Made by a program: the position numbers and the translations under genes. The notes under the pieces are model-generated. The model did not search any database. It was not told the origin of the DNA and was given only the letters and a program-made list of their open reading frames with translations. A stretch of 64,000 bases of DNA, from NCBI RefSeq assembly GCF_017916275.1, contig NZ_JAFMST010000011.1, forward strand, positions 62,001-126,000. The letters are read 5' to 3'. Shown piece by piece: positions 18,194 through 26,499 of this stretch (the first letter of the stretch is position 1; the number at the start of each line of letters is the position of its first letter). The DNA comes from Rubellimicrobium arenae (lineage in GTDB: Bacteria; Pseudomonadota; Alphaproteobacteria; Rhodobacterales; Rhodobacteraceae).

Positions 18194-18915
18194 GCGGTTG
18201 CTCCTGCGCCGAAGTACATGGCCATGATCTCGTCGTGGTCCACGGCGTCGCGCCGGCCGATCTCCCGCGTGATCGCGCCATGGTTGACGAAGTACATCCG
18301 GTCCACCAGCGACAGGACGAAGGCCACGTCCTGTTCGACCACGAGGATCGGGATGCCGCCGGCCGAGATCGTCGCGATCGCCTGCGCGAGCTCGTCCTTG
18401 AGCTTGGGCGAAAGGCCCAGCGTCGGCTCATCCAGCATGAGCATCCGCGGCGCGCACATGAGGCCAACCCCGATCGAGAGCATCTGCCGCTCACCCCCCG
18501 ACAGGGTCCGGGCGAGCTGGCGCCGCCGCTCGGCCAGGCGGGGAAAGAGCGCGAGGACCCGGTCGAGGTTCTCGGCGCGCGCGGCGCGGGCGCGTGGGGT
18601 CCAGGCGGCGAGCTCCAGCGTTTCCTGGATCTCCATGTCCGGAAAGACGGTGTTGGCCTGGGGCACATGGATCAGCCCCGCCGCGACGATGGCCTGCGGC
18701 CGCGCCCGGTCGACCGGCTGGCCGAAGAACCGCACCGTGCCCCGTCGCCGCGCCAGGGTCGCGGAGATGGCGTTGAGGATCGTGGTCTTGCCGTGGCCAT
18801 TCGGCCCGAAGAGGCCCACCCGTTCGGATGCGCCAACCGTCAGGCCGATGTTCGAGACCACGTCGTAGTCGTCATAGCCCCCGCTGAGGCCGTCGACCTC
18901 CAAGGCGTCCGTCAT
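18190..18915 (-). CDS. livF: Liv-type ABC transporter ATPase (LivF)
   Basis: This 241-residue ATPase belongs to the LivF branch. It has Walker A GPNGHGKTT (about residue 38), signature LSGGERQMLSIGVGLM (about residue 139) and Walker B MLMLDEPTLGLSP. It works as a heterodimer with the LivG-type ATPase immediately before it. Gene overlaps of 4 bp on both ends indicate translational coupling. Confidence 0.94.
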   Translation of the reverse strand: MTDALEVDGLSGGYDDYDVVSNIGLTVGASERVGLFGPNGHGKTTILNAISATLARRRGTVRFFGQPVDRARPQAIVAAGLIHVPQANTVFPDMEIQETLELAAWTPRARAARAENLDRVLALFPRLAERRRQLARTLSGGERQMLSIGVGLMCAPRMLMLDEPTLGLSPKLKDELAQAIATISAGGIPILVVEQDVAFVLSLVDRMYFVNHGAITREIGRRDAVDHDEIMAMYFGAGATA

Positions 18916-19682
18916 GCCGCCGCCCCCCGTGACCCGAGATAGGCGGTGACGACCGCCGGATTGCGAACGACCTCGGACGGGAGGCCCTCGGCGATGATCC
19001 GGCCCTGGTCGAGCACCATGAGGCGGTCCGACACCGCCAGGAGCAGCGACAGGACATGCTCGATCAGGAGGATCGTGACCCCGCGGTCGCGCACCGTCCG
19101 GATCAGGGCGTCCAGTCCCGCGACCTCGGGCTGGGTCAGCCCCGCGGCGGGTTCGTCGAGGAGAAGGAGGCGCGGCGCTCCGGCCAGGGCCGAGGCGATC
19201 ATGAGTTGCTTGCGCTCGAAGACGGTCAGCGCGTGCGAGGGCAGGGACCAGCGCGCCTCGGGGAGGCCCGCATCCTTGAGCGCCCGCGCGGCGGCGTCGC
19301 GGCCCTCCTCGCCCTTGCGGCCCGCGTTGAAGCAGGCGCTGGCATAGGCGTTCTCGAAGGCCGTGAGGGTGCCGAACTCGGCGTCCTTCTGGAAGGTCCG
19401 CAGGAGGCCGGAGCGGGCGATCCGCTCGGCGCCCTGGCCGGTCATCGGCCGGCCGTCCAGCAGGACCTCGCCCGAGGACGGCCCGAACGGGATGCCGGTG
19501 ATGACGTTGAACAGCGTGCTCTTGCCGCTGCCGTTCGGCCCGGCGATGCCCAGCACCTCCCCGGACGGGACGGTGAACGACACGTCGTTGACGGCGACCA
19601 GCGCGCCGAAGCGCCGCACGAGGTGGCGCGCTTCGAGCAGGGGCGACGACGGGGCGGCGGCAGGAACCATCGGATCATCCAT
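18912..19682 (-). CDS. livG: Liv-type ABC transporter ATPase (LivG)
   Basis: This ATPase of 256 residues has the LivG features: Walker A GPNGSGKSTLFNVITG, a long insert before the signature, an unusual signature LTVFERKQLMIASAL in place of LSGGQ, and Walker B LLLLDEPAAGLTQPE. The start is uncertain between ATG at 19682 and ATG at 19670; both lack a clear ribosome site, and open frame further upstream overlaps the binding-protein gene out of frame. A perfect hairpin separates it from that gene, so its translation may be lower than that of the binding protein. Confidence 0.92.
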   Translation of the reverse strand: MDDPMVPAAAPSSPLLEARHLVRRFGALVAVNDVSFTVPSGEVLGIAGPNGSGKSTLFNVITGIPFGPSSGEVLLDGRPMTGQGAERIARSGLLRTFQKDAEFGTLTAFENAYASACFNAGRKGEEGRDAAARALKDAGLPEARWSLPSHALTVFERKQLMIASALAGAPRLLLLDEPAAGLTQPEVAGLDALIRTVRDRGVTILLIEHVLSLLLAVSDRLMVLDQGRIIAEGLPSEVVRNPAVVTAYLGSRGAAA

Positions 19683-19690
19683 CTGGGGCA

Positions 19691-19720
19691 GGGCCGCGCC
19701 GCCCAGGTTGCGCGCGGCCC
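19691..19720 (-). terminator. Intercistronic hairpin between binding-protein gene and livG
   Basis: A perfect 9-bp inverted repeat, GGGCCGCGC and GCGCGGCCC, with a 12-base loop lies between the stop of the substrate-binding-protein gene (19730) and the livG start (19682). It has no U tract, so it more likely protects upstream mRNA or partially terminates, favouring binding-protein synthesis. It also lies where the livG ribosome site should be. Confidence 0.5.
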
Positions 19721-19729
19721 CGGGCCACG

Positions 19730-20965
19730 TCACTTCATCCAGGGCGGGAGGCGGAAGTCGCCGGTGGCGTACTGGTCGGGGTAGAACAGCACGCGCTCGC
19801 CGTCCCAGATCTGGAAGAACTGGATCGGGATGCCTTCGTTGCCCTGCACCGCGAGGTGCGTGGCCGGATCGAAGCGGAGATGGCCGGACACGATCTGCTT
19901 GTCGGCGGCGGCGATCGCCTCGCCGATGGCGAGCCGGTCGGTCGGGTCGCCCACCTTCTCCAGGGCTTCGGCGTAAAGATAGACCTGCTCGTAGAGGGCT
20001 GGGCCGTAGAAGCCCGGCGTCGTGCCGAAGCGCTCCTCGTACTTGCCGATCACCTCGGCGGCGCGGGGGTTCTGCTCGGATTCCAGCGGCCCGCCCAGGA
20101 GGTTGTAGATGATCCCCGTCGAAGCGTCGCCGGTCAGCTCGGTGAACTCGGGGACCGAGGGCGCGTATTGGATGAATACGAGGCTGTTGGTGGGCTGTTC
20201 CAGGAACTGCTGGACAAAGGTCGCCGCGTTGCCGGGCTGATAGTCGGTGTTGATGATGACCGCAGGCTCGTTCTGGCGCACGCCCGCGAGGAAGGCGCGC
20301 CAGTCGTTGATCGCACCGAAAGGCAGGAGGTCTGTCGAGGTCACGTCCCAGCCCCCCGCGCCGAAGCTTTCGGCCAACCCGTCCATGATGGTCTTGGAGT
20401 AGGGGTTGTCGGACGAGATCAGCGCCACCTTCTTGTTGGGCAGGGCCAGCGCGCCGGAGGCGGACAGCGCATCGAGCACCGGGATCATCTCGGTCTCGTA
20501 GGCGTCGTAGGACGGCGTGATGGACCACACCGTCGGAAAGGAGTCCGGGTCGGGCGCGATGATGTCGCGGGTCTGCGCGGAGTTGCCCGAGATGAGATAG
20601 GGCATCTCCTGTTCGGCCATCATCTCGATCTCGAAGTTCGAGCCCGAGGCGTAGCCGCTCATCATGACGTTCACGTCCGGGTCGCCGGCCAGCCGTTCGA
20701 AGGCGGTGGTGACCGCCTCGGCGGTCTGGTCCTGCGTGTCGCCTTCGACGATCTCGAGCATGTAGCCGGCCACGCCGCCGGCGGCGTTGATCTCGTCCAC
20801 GGCCAGTTGGGCGCCGTTGACCATCTCCTGTCCGTCCGCCGCCGACCCGCCGGTGAGCGGGGCCAGGACGCCGATCCGGGCGATCTGGTCCTGGGCCAAG
20901 GCGGGCAGAGCTCCGAGGCCGCCCAAGGCGAGGGCCAGGCTCCCGAGGCAGGTTGTCGCTTTCAT
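19730..20965 (-). CDS. Liv-type ABC transporter substrate-binding protein
   Basis: This 411-residue periplasmic protein has a signal peptide ending near ALPALAQDQ and the opening of Leu/Ile/Val- or amide-binding proteins: ARIGVLAPLTGGSAADGQEM, NGAQLAVDEINAAGG, then EIVEGDTQDQTAEAV. These proteins can bind amino acids, amides, urea or aromatic compounds. The start is the ATG at 20965; the open frame continues upstream out of phase with the M20 gene. Because its operon encodes three amide-type hydrolases, the ligand is probably an N-acylated, carbamoylated or gamma-glutamylated amino compound rather than leucine. That is inference. Confidence 0.92.
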   Translation of the reverse strand: MKATTCLGSLALALGGLGALPALAQDQIARIGVLAPLTGGSAADGQEMVNGAQLAVDEINAAGGVAGYMLEIVEGDTQDQTAEAVTTAFERLAGDPDVNVMMSGYASGSNFEIEMMAEQEMPYLISGNSAQTRDIIAPDPDSFPTVWSITPSYDAYETEMIPVLDALSASGALALPNKKVALISSDNPYSKTIMDGLAESFGAGGWDVTSTDLLPFGAINDWRAFLAGVRQNEPAVIINTDYQPGNAATFVQQFLEQPTNSLVFIQYAPSVPEFTELTGDASTGIIYNLLGGPLESEQNPRAAEVIGKYEERFGTTPGFYGPALYEQVYLYAEALEKVGDPTDRLAIGEAIAAADKQIVSGHLRFDPATHLAVQGNEGIPIQFFQIWDGERVLFYPDQYATGDFRLPPWMK

Positions 20966-21021
20966 CGTGGTGATACCCCCTTGTTGCTTTGTGCGTCTTG
21001 TTCTTGTCGTGGAGGGCGGCG

Positions 21022-22338
21022 TCACCGGACGCCGCAAAGGTCGATGACGGTTTCGGCCAGCGTCCGGGTCACCCTCTCGAGCGAGTCGAGGTTGACGTAT
21101 TCGTCGTAGCCGTGGAGTCCGTCGCCGGATGGCCCGAAGAGGACGCAGGGCACGCCCGCCCCCGCGTAGTGGGCGCAGTCGGCCACGGCCTCGAAGCCCT
21201 TGATCGCGGGCGGCTTGCCGTTCTCCCCGGCCCGGCGGACGAGCGACGTGACCAGCGGATGGTCCACCGGCGTGTCCATCGGCGGGAAGTAGAGCTGCGC
21301 GTAATCCCAATCGACGGTGATCGGGTTGTCGCGGAGCCAGCGGTCCATCTGGCAGAAGTGGTGGACGAAGGCCTCGAACTCGGCCCGGACCTGGGCGGGG
21401 TCCTCGTTGGGCAGGAACTTGTAGTCCAGGTCGATCACCGCCGTATCCGGGATGATGGCGGGATTGGTCATCGTCACCGGCAGCCCGTCCGGTCCCAGCC
21501 CGGCCCCGGCCCGAATGACGCCCGGGTTGATGGTGTTCAGTCCGGGCGGAACGAGCGGGTGGTAGGTGGTCCGGCAGCGGATGCTCTCGAATTCGCGCAG
21601 GGCGGCCAGGAACCTCGTGGCGAGCTCGATCGCGTTCACGCCGGGGAGCAGGCGGTCGGCGGCCTCGGGCTGGGGCCAGACCTCGTTGAAGCGCCAGCCC
21701 GCATGGCCCTGACGCCCCCGGATGGTGACCCGCACCCAGAACAGCCCGCCTTCCGCCGGCATGACCGCATCCCAGGTGGGCTCGGCGATGATCCCGGCGC
21801 GGGCGAGGCGGCCCTTGGCCACGGCGTCCATGGCGCCGAACCCTCCGGCCTCCTCGTCCACGACGGTGTGGATCGACAGGCGCCCGTCCAGGGTGATCCC
21901 TGCCTTGCGGATGGCGCGGGCGGCGGCCACGCAGGCCGCGACGCCGCTTTTCATGTCGACCGCGCCCCGCCCGTAAAGGCGTCCGTCCTTGGTTTCGCCG
22001 CCGAAAGGCTCGACGGTCCACTGCGCGGGATCACCGATGGGGACCACGTCCACATGGCCGCACAGCAGGAGGCTCCGCTCCTCGGAGCCCTCCCAGTCGG
22101 CGACGATGTTCGGCCGTCCGGGCGACACGTCCCAGCGATCGACGCCAAAGCCCAGCGCGGTCAGATCCTGCTGAAGCCGATCCTGCACCTTGGCCTCGCC
22201 GTTGACGGCGGGGTCCTGGACGAAGCGCGGGTTGACGGATGGGATGCGAACGAGGTCGCGCGTCAGCTCGGCGACATAGGCGTCATCCGACCGCAGGGCC
22301 TCGCGGACGGCGGCAATGGCTTCGTCGGTCCTGGACAT
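21022..22338 (-). CDS. M20-family metallo-amidohydrolase (ArgE/DapE-like)
   Basis: This 438-residue cytosolic enzyme belongs to the M20 dinuclear zinc family that removes N-acyl groups or cleaves dipeptides, as in acetylornithine deacetylase. Metal ligands and catalytic residues are visible as CGHVDVVP (H95, D97), GRGAVDMKSG (D128) and VVDEEAGGFG (E162/E163); the Zn-bridging arrangement is intact. The ATG at 22338 is preceded by GGAG. It follows the cysteine hydrolase gene by 17 bases and precedes the Liv-type binding protein gene, so it probably hydrolyses the imported substrate or an intermediate. Substrate unknown. Confidence 0.9.
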   Translation of the reverse strand: MSRTDEAIAAVREALRSDDAYVAELTRDLVRIPSVNPRFVQDPAVNGEAKVQDRLQQDLTALGFGVDRWDVSPGRPNIVADWEGSEERSLLLCGHVDVVPIGDPAQWTVEPFGGETKDGRLYGRGAVDMKSGVAACVAAARAIRKAGITLDGRLSIHTVVDEEAGGFGAMDAVAKGRLARAGIIAEPTWDAVMPAEGGLFWVRVTIRGRQGHAGWRFNEVWPQPEAADRLLPGVNAIELATRFLAALREFESIRCRTTYHPLVPPGLNTINPGVIRAGAGLGPDGLPVTMTNPAIIPDTAVIDLDYKFLPNEDPAQVRAEFEAFVHHFCQMDRWLRDNPITVDWDYAQLYFPPMDTPVDHPLVTSLVRRAGENGKPPAIKGFEAVADCAHYAGAGVPCVLFGPSGDGLHGYDEYVNLDSLERVTRTLAETVIDLCGVR

Positions 22339-22355
22339 GGCGGCTCCTTTCCGGG

Positions 22356-23006
22356 TCAGGGGGTGATCTCGGCGATCAGGTCGTCGGTCGAGACCTGCCG
22401 GCAGTAGCCCTTGATCGCGCGCAGCGTGTTGTCGTGCCGTTCCTGCGTGTAGGTGGCGCAGGCATCGGGAACGAGCGTGACAAGGTAGTTGAGGTCGCAG
22501 GCGTCCCGCACCGCGGATTCGACGCATTGGTCCGTCAGGCAGCCGCACAGCACGAGCTGCCTCACGCCGAGGTTGCGCAGGATGTAGTCCACATGGGTCG
22601 AGACGAAGACCGAGGACGAGCTTTTCGGCAGGACGATCTCGTCGTCGCCCGGCGCGATCTGGTCGAGGACCTTCCCGTCCCAGGACCCCTTGGGCACGTT
22701 GAACCCGGTGATCTTGTAATCAAGGCTTCGGTCCCGGCCGTCCTTGGTGAGGCTCTCGATGGTGGTGTAGAGCACCTCGACCCCCGCGGCCCGGAACGCC
22801 TCCTGGAGCCGCTGCATGTTGGGAATGGCGACGTTCTCCAGGCGGTCGAAGAAGTAGCCGTAGTCCCGTGCGACCTCCTCGTCCGGCAGGTGCCCGAACT
22901 CGCCCCCGTCGCGGCGGCACGAGAAGTTCTGGACGTCGATGAAGAGAAGGGCGGATTGCGACGGGTCGAGGGGCAGGTCGCGCGTCGTCGGATGCGGGTT
23001 CGGCAC
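22356..23006 (-). CDS. Isochorismatase-fold cysteine hydrolase
   Basis: This roughly 216-residue protein has the Asp-Lys-Cys triad of the isochorismatase-like amidase family: aspartate D24 in LLFIDVQNF, lysine K128 in VLPKSSSSVF and cysteine C161 in GCLTDQCVESAVRDA. Members include N-carbamoylsarcosine amidase, nicotinamidase and ureidoacrylate amidohydrolase, so an amide- or carbamoyl-cleaving role is likely. I chose GTG at 23006, which has GGAG eight bases upstream; an in-frame TTG at 23012 overlaps the preceding stop but is only two bases from that site. It is the second gene of the operon. Confidence 0.88.
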   Translation of the reverse strand: MPNPHPTTRDLPLDPSQSALLFIDVQNFSCRRDGGEFGHLPDEEVARDYGYFFDRLENVAIPNMQRLQEAFRAAGVEVLYTTIESLTKDGRDRSLDYKITGFNVPKGSWDGKVLDQIAPGDDEIVLPKSSSSVFVSTHVDYILRNLGVRQLVLCGCLTDQCVESAVRDACDLNYLVTLVPDACATYTQERHDNTLRAIKGYCRQVSTDDLIAEITP

Positions 23007-23008
23007 GG

Positions 23009-23806
23009 TCAAGACTCCGGAAGGGCGGGAAGGGCGGCGGTCAGGGCCGAGGCTAGCCTGCGGGCCCAGGCGGCCTGGCCCTCGGGCGTGGCGATCAGGT
23101 CGTTGCGGATCTCGACCAGGGTATGCGGCAGGCGGCGCGCCTCGCCATGGACGGGAATGGTGTAGTCGCCTTCGTCCGTGACGCAGTAAGGCTGGTTCAG
23201 GGCCGCCACCGTGCCGGGCGACTGGGCGAGCAGGGCCCCGAGCAGGCCCCGGCTGAGCCGGTCGTCACGATGGAACAGAAAGCCCGCGTGCCAGGGCCGC
23301 TGGACCCCCATGACCTCCAGCTTGGGCGTGAAGCTGTGAACCGCGACAAGCGCCGCCGGGGGCCGTTCCGACAGCAGGCGCGCCACCGCCTCGTGGAACG
23401 GCGCATGGATCTCGGCCAGACGTTGCGCGCGCCCGTCCTCGCTCAGGCTCGCGTTGCCGGGGACGAGGGTCCCGTCGCTGGCCTCGGGAATGAAGTCGGG
23501 CGCAGAGGGAGGCCGGTTACAGTCGACCACGAGCCGGCTGTAGCGCTGGAGCACGAGCGGCGCGTCGAGCTCGGCGGACAGTGCCCGGGACAGCCCCTCG
23601 GCCCCGATGTCGTAGGCGATGTGACGCTCGAACGCCCCGTCGTCCAGGCCGAGGCGCGCCAGTCCTCCTGGGACGGCCCGCCCCGCATGTTCGCAGACCA
23701 GCAGGATGTCGGCCGTGCCCGCCCCGTTCACGATCTCGACGGGGTCGGGATCGGACTCCCGAAGGAGGGTCCCGGCCGGCCGCTTGGAGGTGGGGGTCTG
23801 GTCCAT
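23009..23806 (-). CDS. N-formylglutamate amidohydrolase-like enzyme
   Basis: This 265-residue protein matches the N-formylglutamate amidohydrolase family, whose characterised members deformylate N-formylglutamate in histidine breakdown. Family segments are ILLVCEHAGRAVP near residue 35, AYDIGAEGLSR near 65, RYSRLVVDCNRPP near 88 and ALVAVHSFTP near 150. The start is the ATG at 23806; open frame upstream to 23896 runs into the promoter region. It is the first gene of the long minus-strand operon. No other hut gene is present, so it may act on a different N-acyl acidic amino acid. Confidence 0.88.
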   Translation of the reverse strand: MDQTPTSKRPAGTLLRESDPDPVEIVNGAGTADILLVCEHAGRAVPGGLARLGLDDGAFERHIAYDIGAEGLSRALSAELDAPLVLQRYSRLVVDCNRPPSAPDFIPEASDGTLVPGNASLSEDGRAQRLAEIHAPFHEAVARLLSERPPAALVAVHSFTPKLEVMGVQRPWHAGFLFHRDDRLSRGLLGALLAQSPGTVAALNQPYCVTDEGDYTIPVHGEARRLPHTLVEIRNDLIATPEGQAAWARRLASALTAALPALPES

Positions 23807-23878
23807 GGATCGTCCATCTGCGGGGGCCAGAGCGTGCAAGGTCGGGCTTGGGATAGCCCGATTGTCGCCATGGACAGA

Positions 23879-23904
23879 TTGATCTGATGAAAGCACCAGA
23901 TCAA
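23879..23904. promoter_or_regulatory. Candidate RpiR-family operator between divergent genes
   Basis: A perfect 8-bp inverted repeat, TTGATCTG and CAGATCAA, with a 10-base spacer lies in the 198-base region between the amidohydrolase operon (start 23806) and the RpiR gene (start about 24005). Half-site spacing of 18 bp places both arms on nearly the same DNA face, as expected for a dimeric repressor. The site is seen directly; the factor is inferred from position. Confidence 0.55.
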
Positions 23905-24004
23905 AGTCAAAGGATTTGCGATGGACGAATGAAAATTTTTGTTCGCCCCGCCGCAGAGGTCATGCTACTGCACAGAAATCCTGCATTCCCTCCCCAGGAC
24001 CTCC

Positions 24005-24871
24005 TTGCGCGAAGCGGCTTCTCTCCGGACACGGCTCGACCAGTTGATCCCGACCTTCACGGCGGGCGAGCGGCGGATTTCGCAGGCGATCCTGGCGGAC
24101 TATCCCTATGGTGGACTCGTTCCCATCCAGGAGCTTGCGAACCGGGCCGGGGTCTCGGCCCCCACGATCACGCGCTTCGTGGCCAAGATCGGTTGCGCGG
24201 GCTACCAGGACTTCCAGCGCCAGCTGATCGGGGAGCTGAAGGAGCGCGAGCTGTCGCCCGTCCAGCTCAAGCGCGAGGGTGGGGAGGGCGATGGCGCACA
24301 CTTCCTGCCCGGCTATGCGTCCCGGGTGGCCGCGGTGGTGCAGCAGACCGCCGCGAGCATCAATCCTCAGCAGTTCGACGACTTCTGCCGGATGCTGGCC
24401 GATCGGGGCCGGGGCCTTCACCTGATCGGCGGCCGCGTGACGGACAGCATCGCCCAGCTCCTGTCCGTGCATCTCCGCCAGATCAGGACCCGCGTGCATC
24501 ACCTCCCGGCGGATCCCGAGCAATGGCCCGACATCGTCCTGGGCCTGCAGAAGCGCGACGTGGTCATCGTCTTCGACATCCGGCGCTACGATCCGCGGCT
24601 GGCGGATCTGGCGCGGCTGGTGGCCTCGCGCGGCGCGACGGTGGTCGCGGTGACGGACAAATGGCTGTCGCCCGTCACGGTGCACGCGAAGTCGAGCTTT
24701 TCCGTGCCCACCGATGTCGGCACCCCGTGGGACACCCATGTCGCCCTGGTGACCTTTGTCGAAGCGGTCATCACCCGGGTGTCCGAGGTGGACTGGGCCG
24801 CCACCAGCAGCCGCATCGCCGAGGTCGACAGCCTTCGCGCGGTCTTCAGCCCACGACCCGCCGAAACCTAA
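24005..24871 (+). CDS. MurR/RpiR-family transcriptional regulator
   Basis: This regulator has an N-terminal RpiR helix-turn-helix (PIQELANRAGVSAPTITRF, about residues 40-58) and a C-terminal sugar-isomerase (SIS) domain, with a phosphosugar-loop-like segment GLHLIGGRVTDSIAQLL near residue 135 and KRDVVIVFDIRRYDPRLAD near 180. The TTG at 24005 has AGGA five bases before it and gives 288 residues; a TTG at 23939 extends the frame by 22 residues without a convincing ribosome site. It diverges from the amidohydrolase/Liv operon and probably controls it in response to a small metabolite. It ends 22 bases from the tail of the second Liv operon. Confidence 0.88.
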   Translation: MREAASLRTRLDQLIPTFTAGERRISQAILADYPYGGLVPIQELANRAGVSAPTITRFVAKIGCAGYQDFQRQLIGELKERELSPVQLKREGGEGDGAHFLPGYASRVAAVVQQTAASINPQQFDDFCRMLADRGRGLHLIGGRVTDSIAQLLSVHLRQIRTRVHHLPADPEQWPDIVLGLQKRDVVIVFDIRRYDPRLADLARLVASRGATVVAVTDKWLSPVTVHAKSSFSVPTDVGTPWDTHVALVTFVEAVITRVSEVDWAATSSRIAEVDSLRAVFSPRPAET

Positions 24872-24893
24872 CGGGCCAACCGGACGGGGCGCG

Positions 24894-25781
24894 TCAGCTC
24901 CGGCTGACGTTCGCCGCGGGCCAGAGCCCGTCCGGACGCAGCACAAGGAGACCGATGATGATCGACAGCGAGATCGCCTCGCGGTAGGGCAGCGCCGCCT
25001 CGGGCAGGAAGCCCTGGAGGAAGACCTCGACGGCTCCGACCACGAATCCCCCCAGGACCGCGCCGCCCAGCGACCCCAATCCCCCCAGGACGGTGGCGAT
25101 GAAGGCCTTGAGGACGGGCGTGGCCCCCATCAGGGGATCCACCGACCCGCGCTGCGCCACCCAGAGCACCGCCGCGATCCCCGCCAAGGCGCCCGAGATC
25201 GCGAAGGCCAGCGCGACGACATGGTTGGCCTTGATCCCCATCAGCCGCACGACCGCGAAATCCTCGGCCGCGGCGCGCATGGCGAGGCCCAGCGGCGTGC
25301 GGCGGAGCAGCAGGGCCATGGCCCCGAGCGCGAGCACGACGGCGGCGATGGAGACGACCGAGATCATGCCGATGCGGACGGCTCCGAGGTCGATCGTGCT
25401 CGTGAGCCAGGCCGGCAGCACGATCGGGACGGGCCTGGCCGAGATCCCGTTCTGGAACAGCACCTTGATGATCTCGCTGACGGCGAAGGAGGTGATGAGC
25501 AGGGTGGTGACATCGGCCCCGCGCATGGGGCGGAACGCGATCCGCTCCATGGCGAGAGCCGCGCCGACGGCGACGGCGACGCCCGCCAGGATGGCGACCG
25601 GGGCCGGAAGGGCGAGCAGGAGCGCCCACCAGATGCCGTAGCCCGCGATGGTCATGACTTCGCCATGCGCGAAGTTGATCAGCCGGACGATGGAAAACAC
25701 CGTCGCGAGGCCGAGCGCCAGGAGGGCATAGACCCCGCCGAGGCTGAGCGCGTTCACCGTCTGCTGCAGGAGCGTTCCCAT
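24894..25781 (-). CDS. livH: Liv-type ABC transporter permease (second system, LivH)
   Basis: This 295-residue permease starts MGTLLQQTVNALSLGGVYAL, then ATVFSIVRLINFAHGEVMTI, both classic for LivH, and ends with GGLGSLGGAVLGGFVVGAVE and a final hydrophobic segment. The usual LivH start corresponds to the ATG at 25781; an in-frame GTG at 25790 would overlap the livF stop as GTGA and is a credible alternative. It is the last gene of the second Liv operon and completes it together with the fused LivM-LivG protein. Confidence 0.92.
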   Translation of the reverse strand: MGTLLQQTVNALSLGGVYALLALGLATVFSIVRLINFAHGEVMTIAGYGIWWALLLALPAPVAILAGVAVAVGAALAMERIAFRPMRGADVTTLLITSFAVSEIIKVLFQNGISARPVPIVLPAWLTSTIDLGAVRIGMISVVSIAAVVLALGAMALLLRRTPLGLAMRAAAEDFAVVRLMGIKANHVVALAFAISGALAGIAAVLWVAQRGSVDPLMGATPVLKAFIATVLGGLGSLGGAVLGGFVVGAVEVFLQGFLPEAALPYREAISLSIIIGLLVLRPDGLWPAANVSRS

Positions 25782-25786
25782 CCCGG

Positions 25787-26497
25787 TCACCCCGCCAGGT
25801 AGGCGCCGCGCACGGCGTCCGAGGCCAGCAGGTCCCGGGCCGTTCCCCGGAGAGAGACCCGTCCGTTGGCCAGGACCACGCCATGGTTCGCGATATCGAG
25901 GGACATGGGCACGTTCTGCTCCACGAGTAGGATGGTGAGGCCCTCGGACCGAAGCTGGGCGATAAGGTCGAACACGCGCTCGACCATCTGCGGGGCAAGG
26001 CCGAGCGACGGCTCGTCCATGAGAAGGAGGCGCGGCGCCGCCATAAGGACGCGCGCGATGGCGAGCATCTGCTGTTCGCCGCCCGAGAGCAGGCCCGCCT
26101 TCTGGTCGCGCCGTTCGCCCAGCACGGGGAAGCGGTCCTCCATGCGCCGGAGCCGGGCCCGCCGCTCGGGTGGCGGGGCATGGACGGCGCCGCCCAGAAG
26201 AAGGTTCTCGGCCACGGTGAGGGAGGCGAAGACACGCCGCCCCTCGGGCACGAGGCCCACGCCGCGCCGCGCCAGCGCCTCGGCCGGCAGGCCCGTTACA
26301 TCCTCGCCGTCGAGAAGGATCCGTCCTCCGGATGGCGGCACGAGCCCGGCGATGGCCGACAGGGTCGAGGTCTTGCCCGCCCCATTGGCTCCAAGGAGCG
26401 CCACGATCTCGCCGGGCCCGACCTCCAGATCGAGGCCCCGGACCGCCTCGATGGGGCCGTAGCGCACGCGGAGGCCGGTGACGGACAGCCGGTTCAC
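25787..26497 (-). CDS. livF: Liv-type ABC transporter ATPase (second system, LivF)
   Basis: This 236-residue ATPase has Walker A GANGAGKTSTLSAIAG, signature LLSGGEQQMLAIARVLMA and Walker B RLLLMDEPSLGLAPQ, matching LivF. It begins with GTG at 26497, only two bases after the binding-protein stop. It would pair with the ATPase half of the fused protein at 27644-29509. Confidence 0.94.
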   Translation of the reverse strand: MNRLSVTGLRVRYGPIEAVRGLDLEVGPGEIVALLGANGAGKTSTLSAIAGLVPPSGGRILLDGEDVTGLPAEALARRGVGLVPEGRRVFASLTVAENLLLGGAVHAPPPERRARLRRMEDRFPVLGERRDQKAGLLSGGEQQMLAIARVLMAAPRLLLMDEPSLGLAPQMVERVFDLIAQLRSEGLTILLVEQNVPMSLDIANHGVVLANGRVSLRGTARDLLASDAVRGAYLAG

Positions 26498-26499
26498 GA

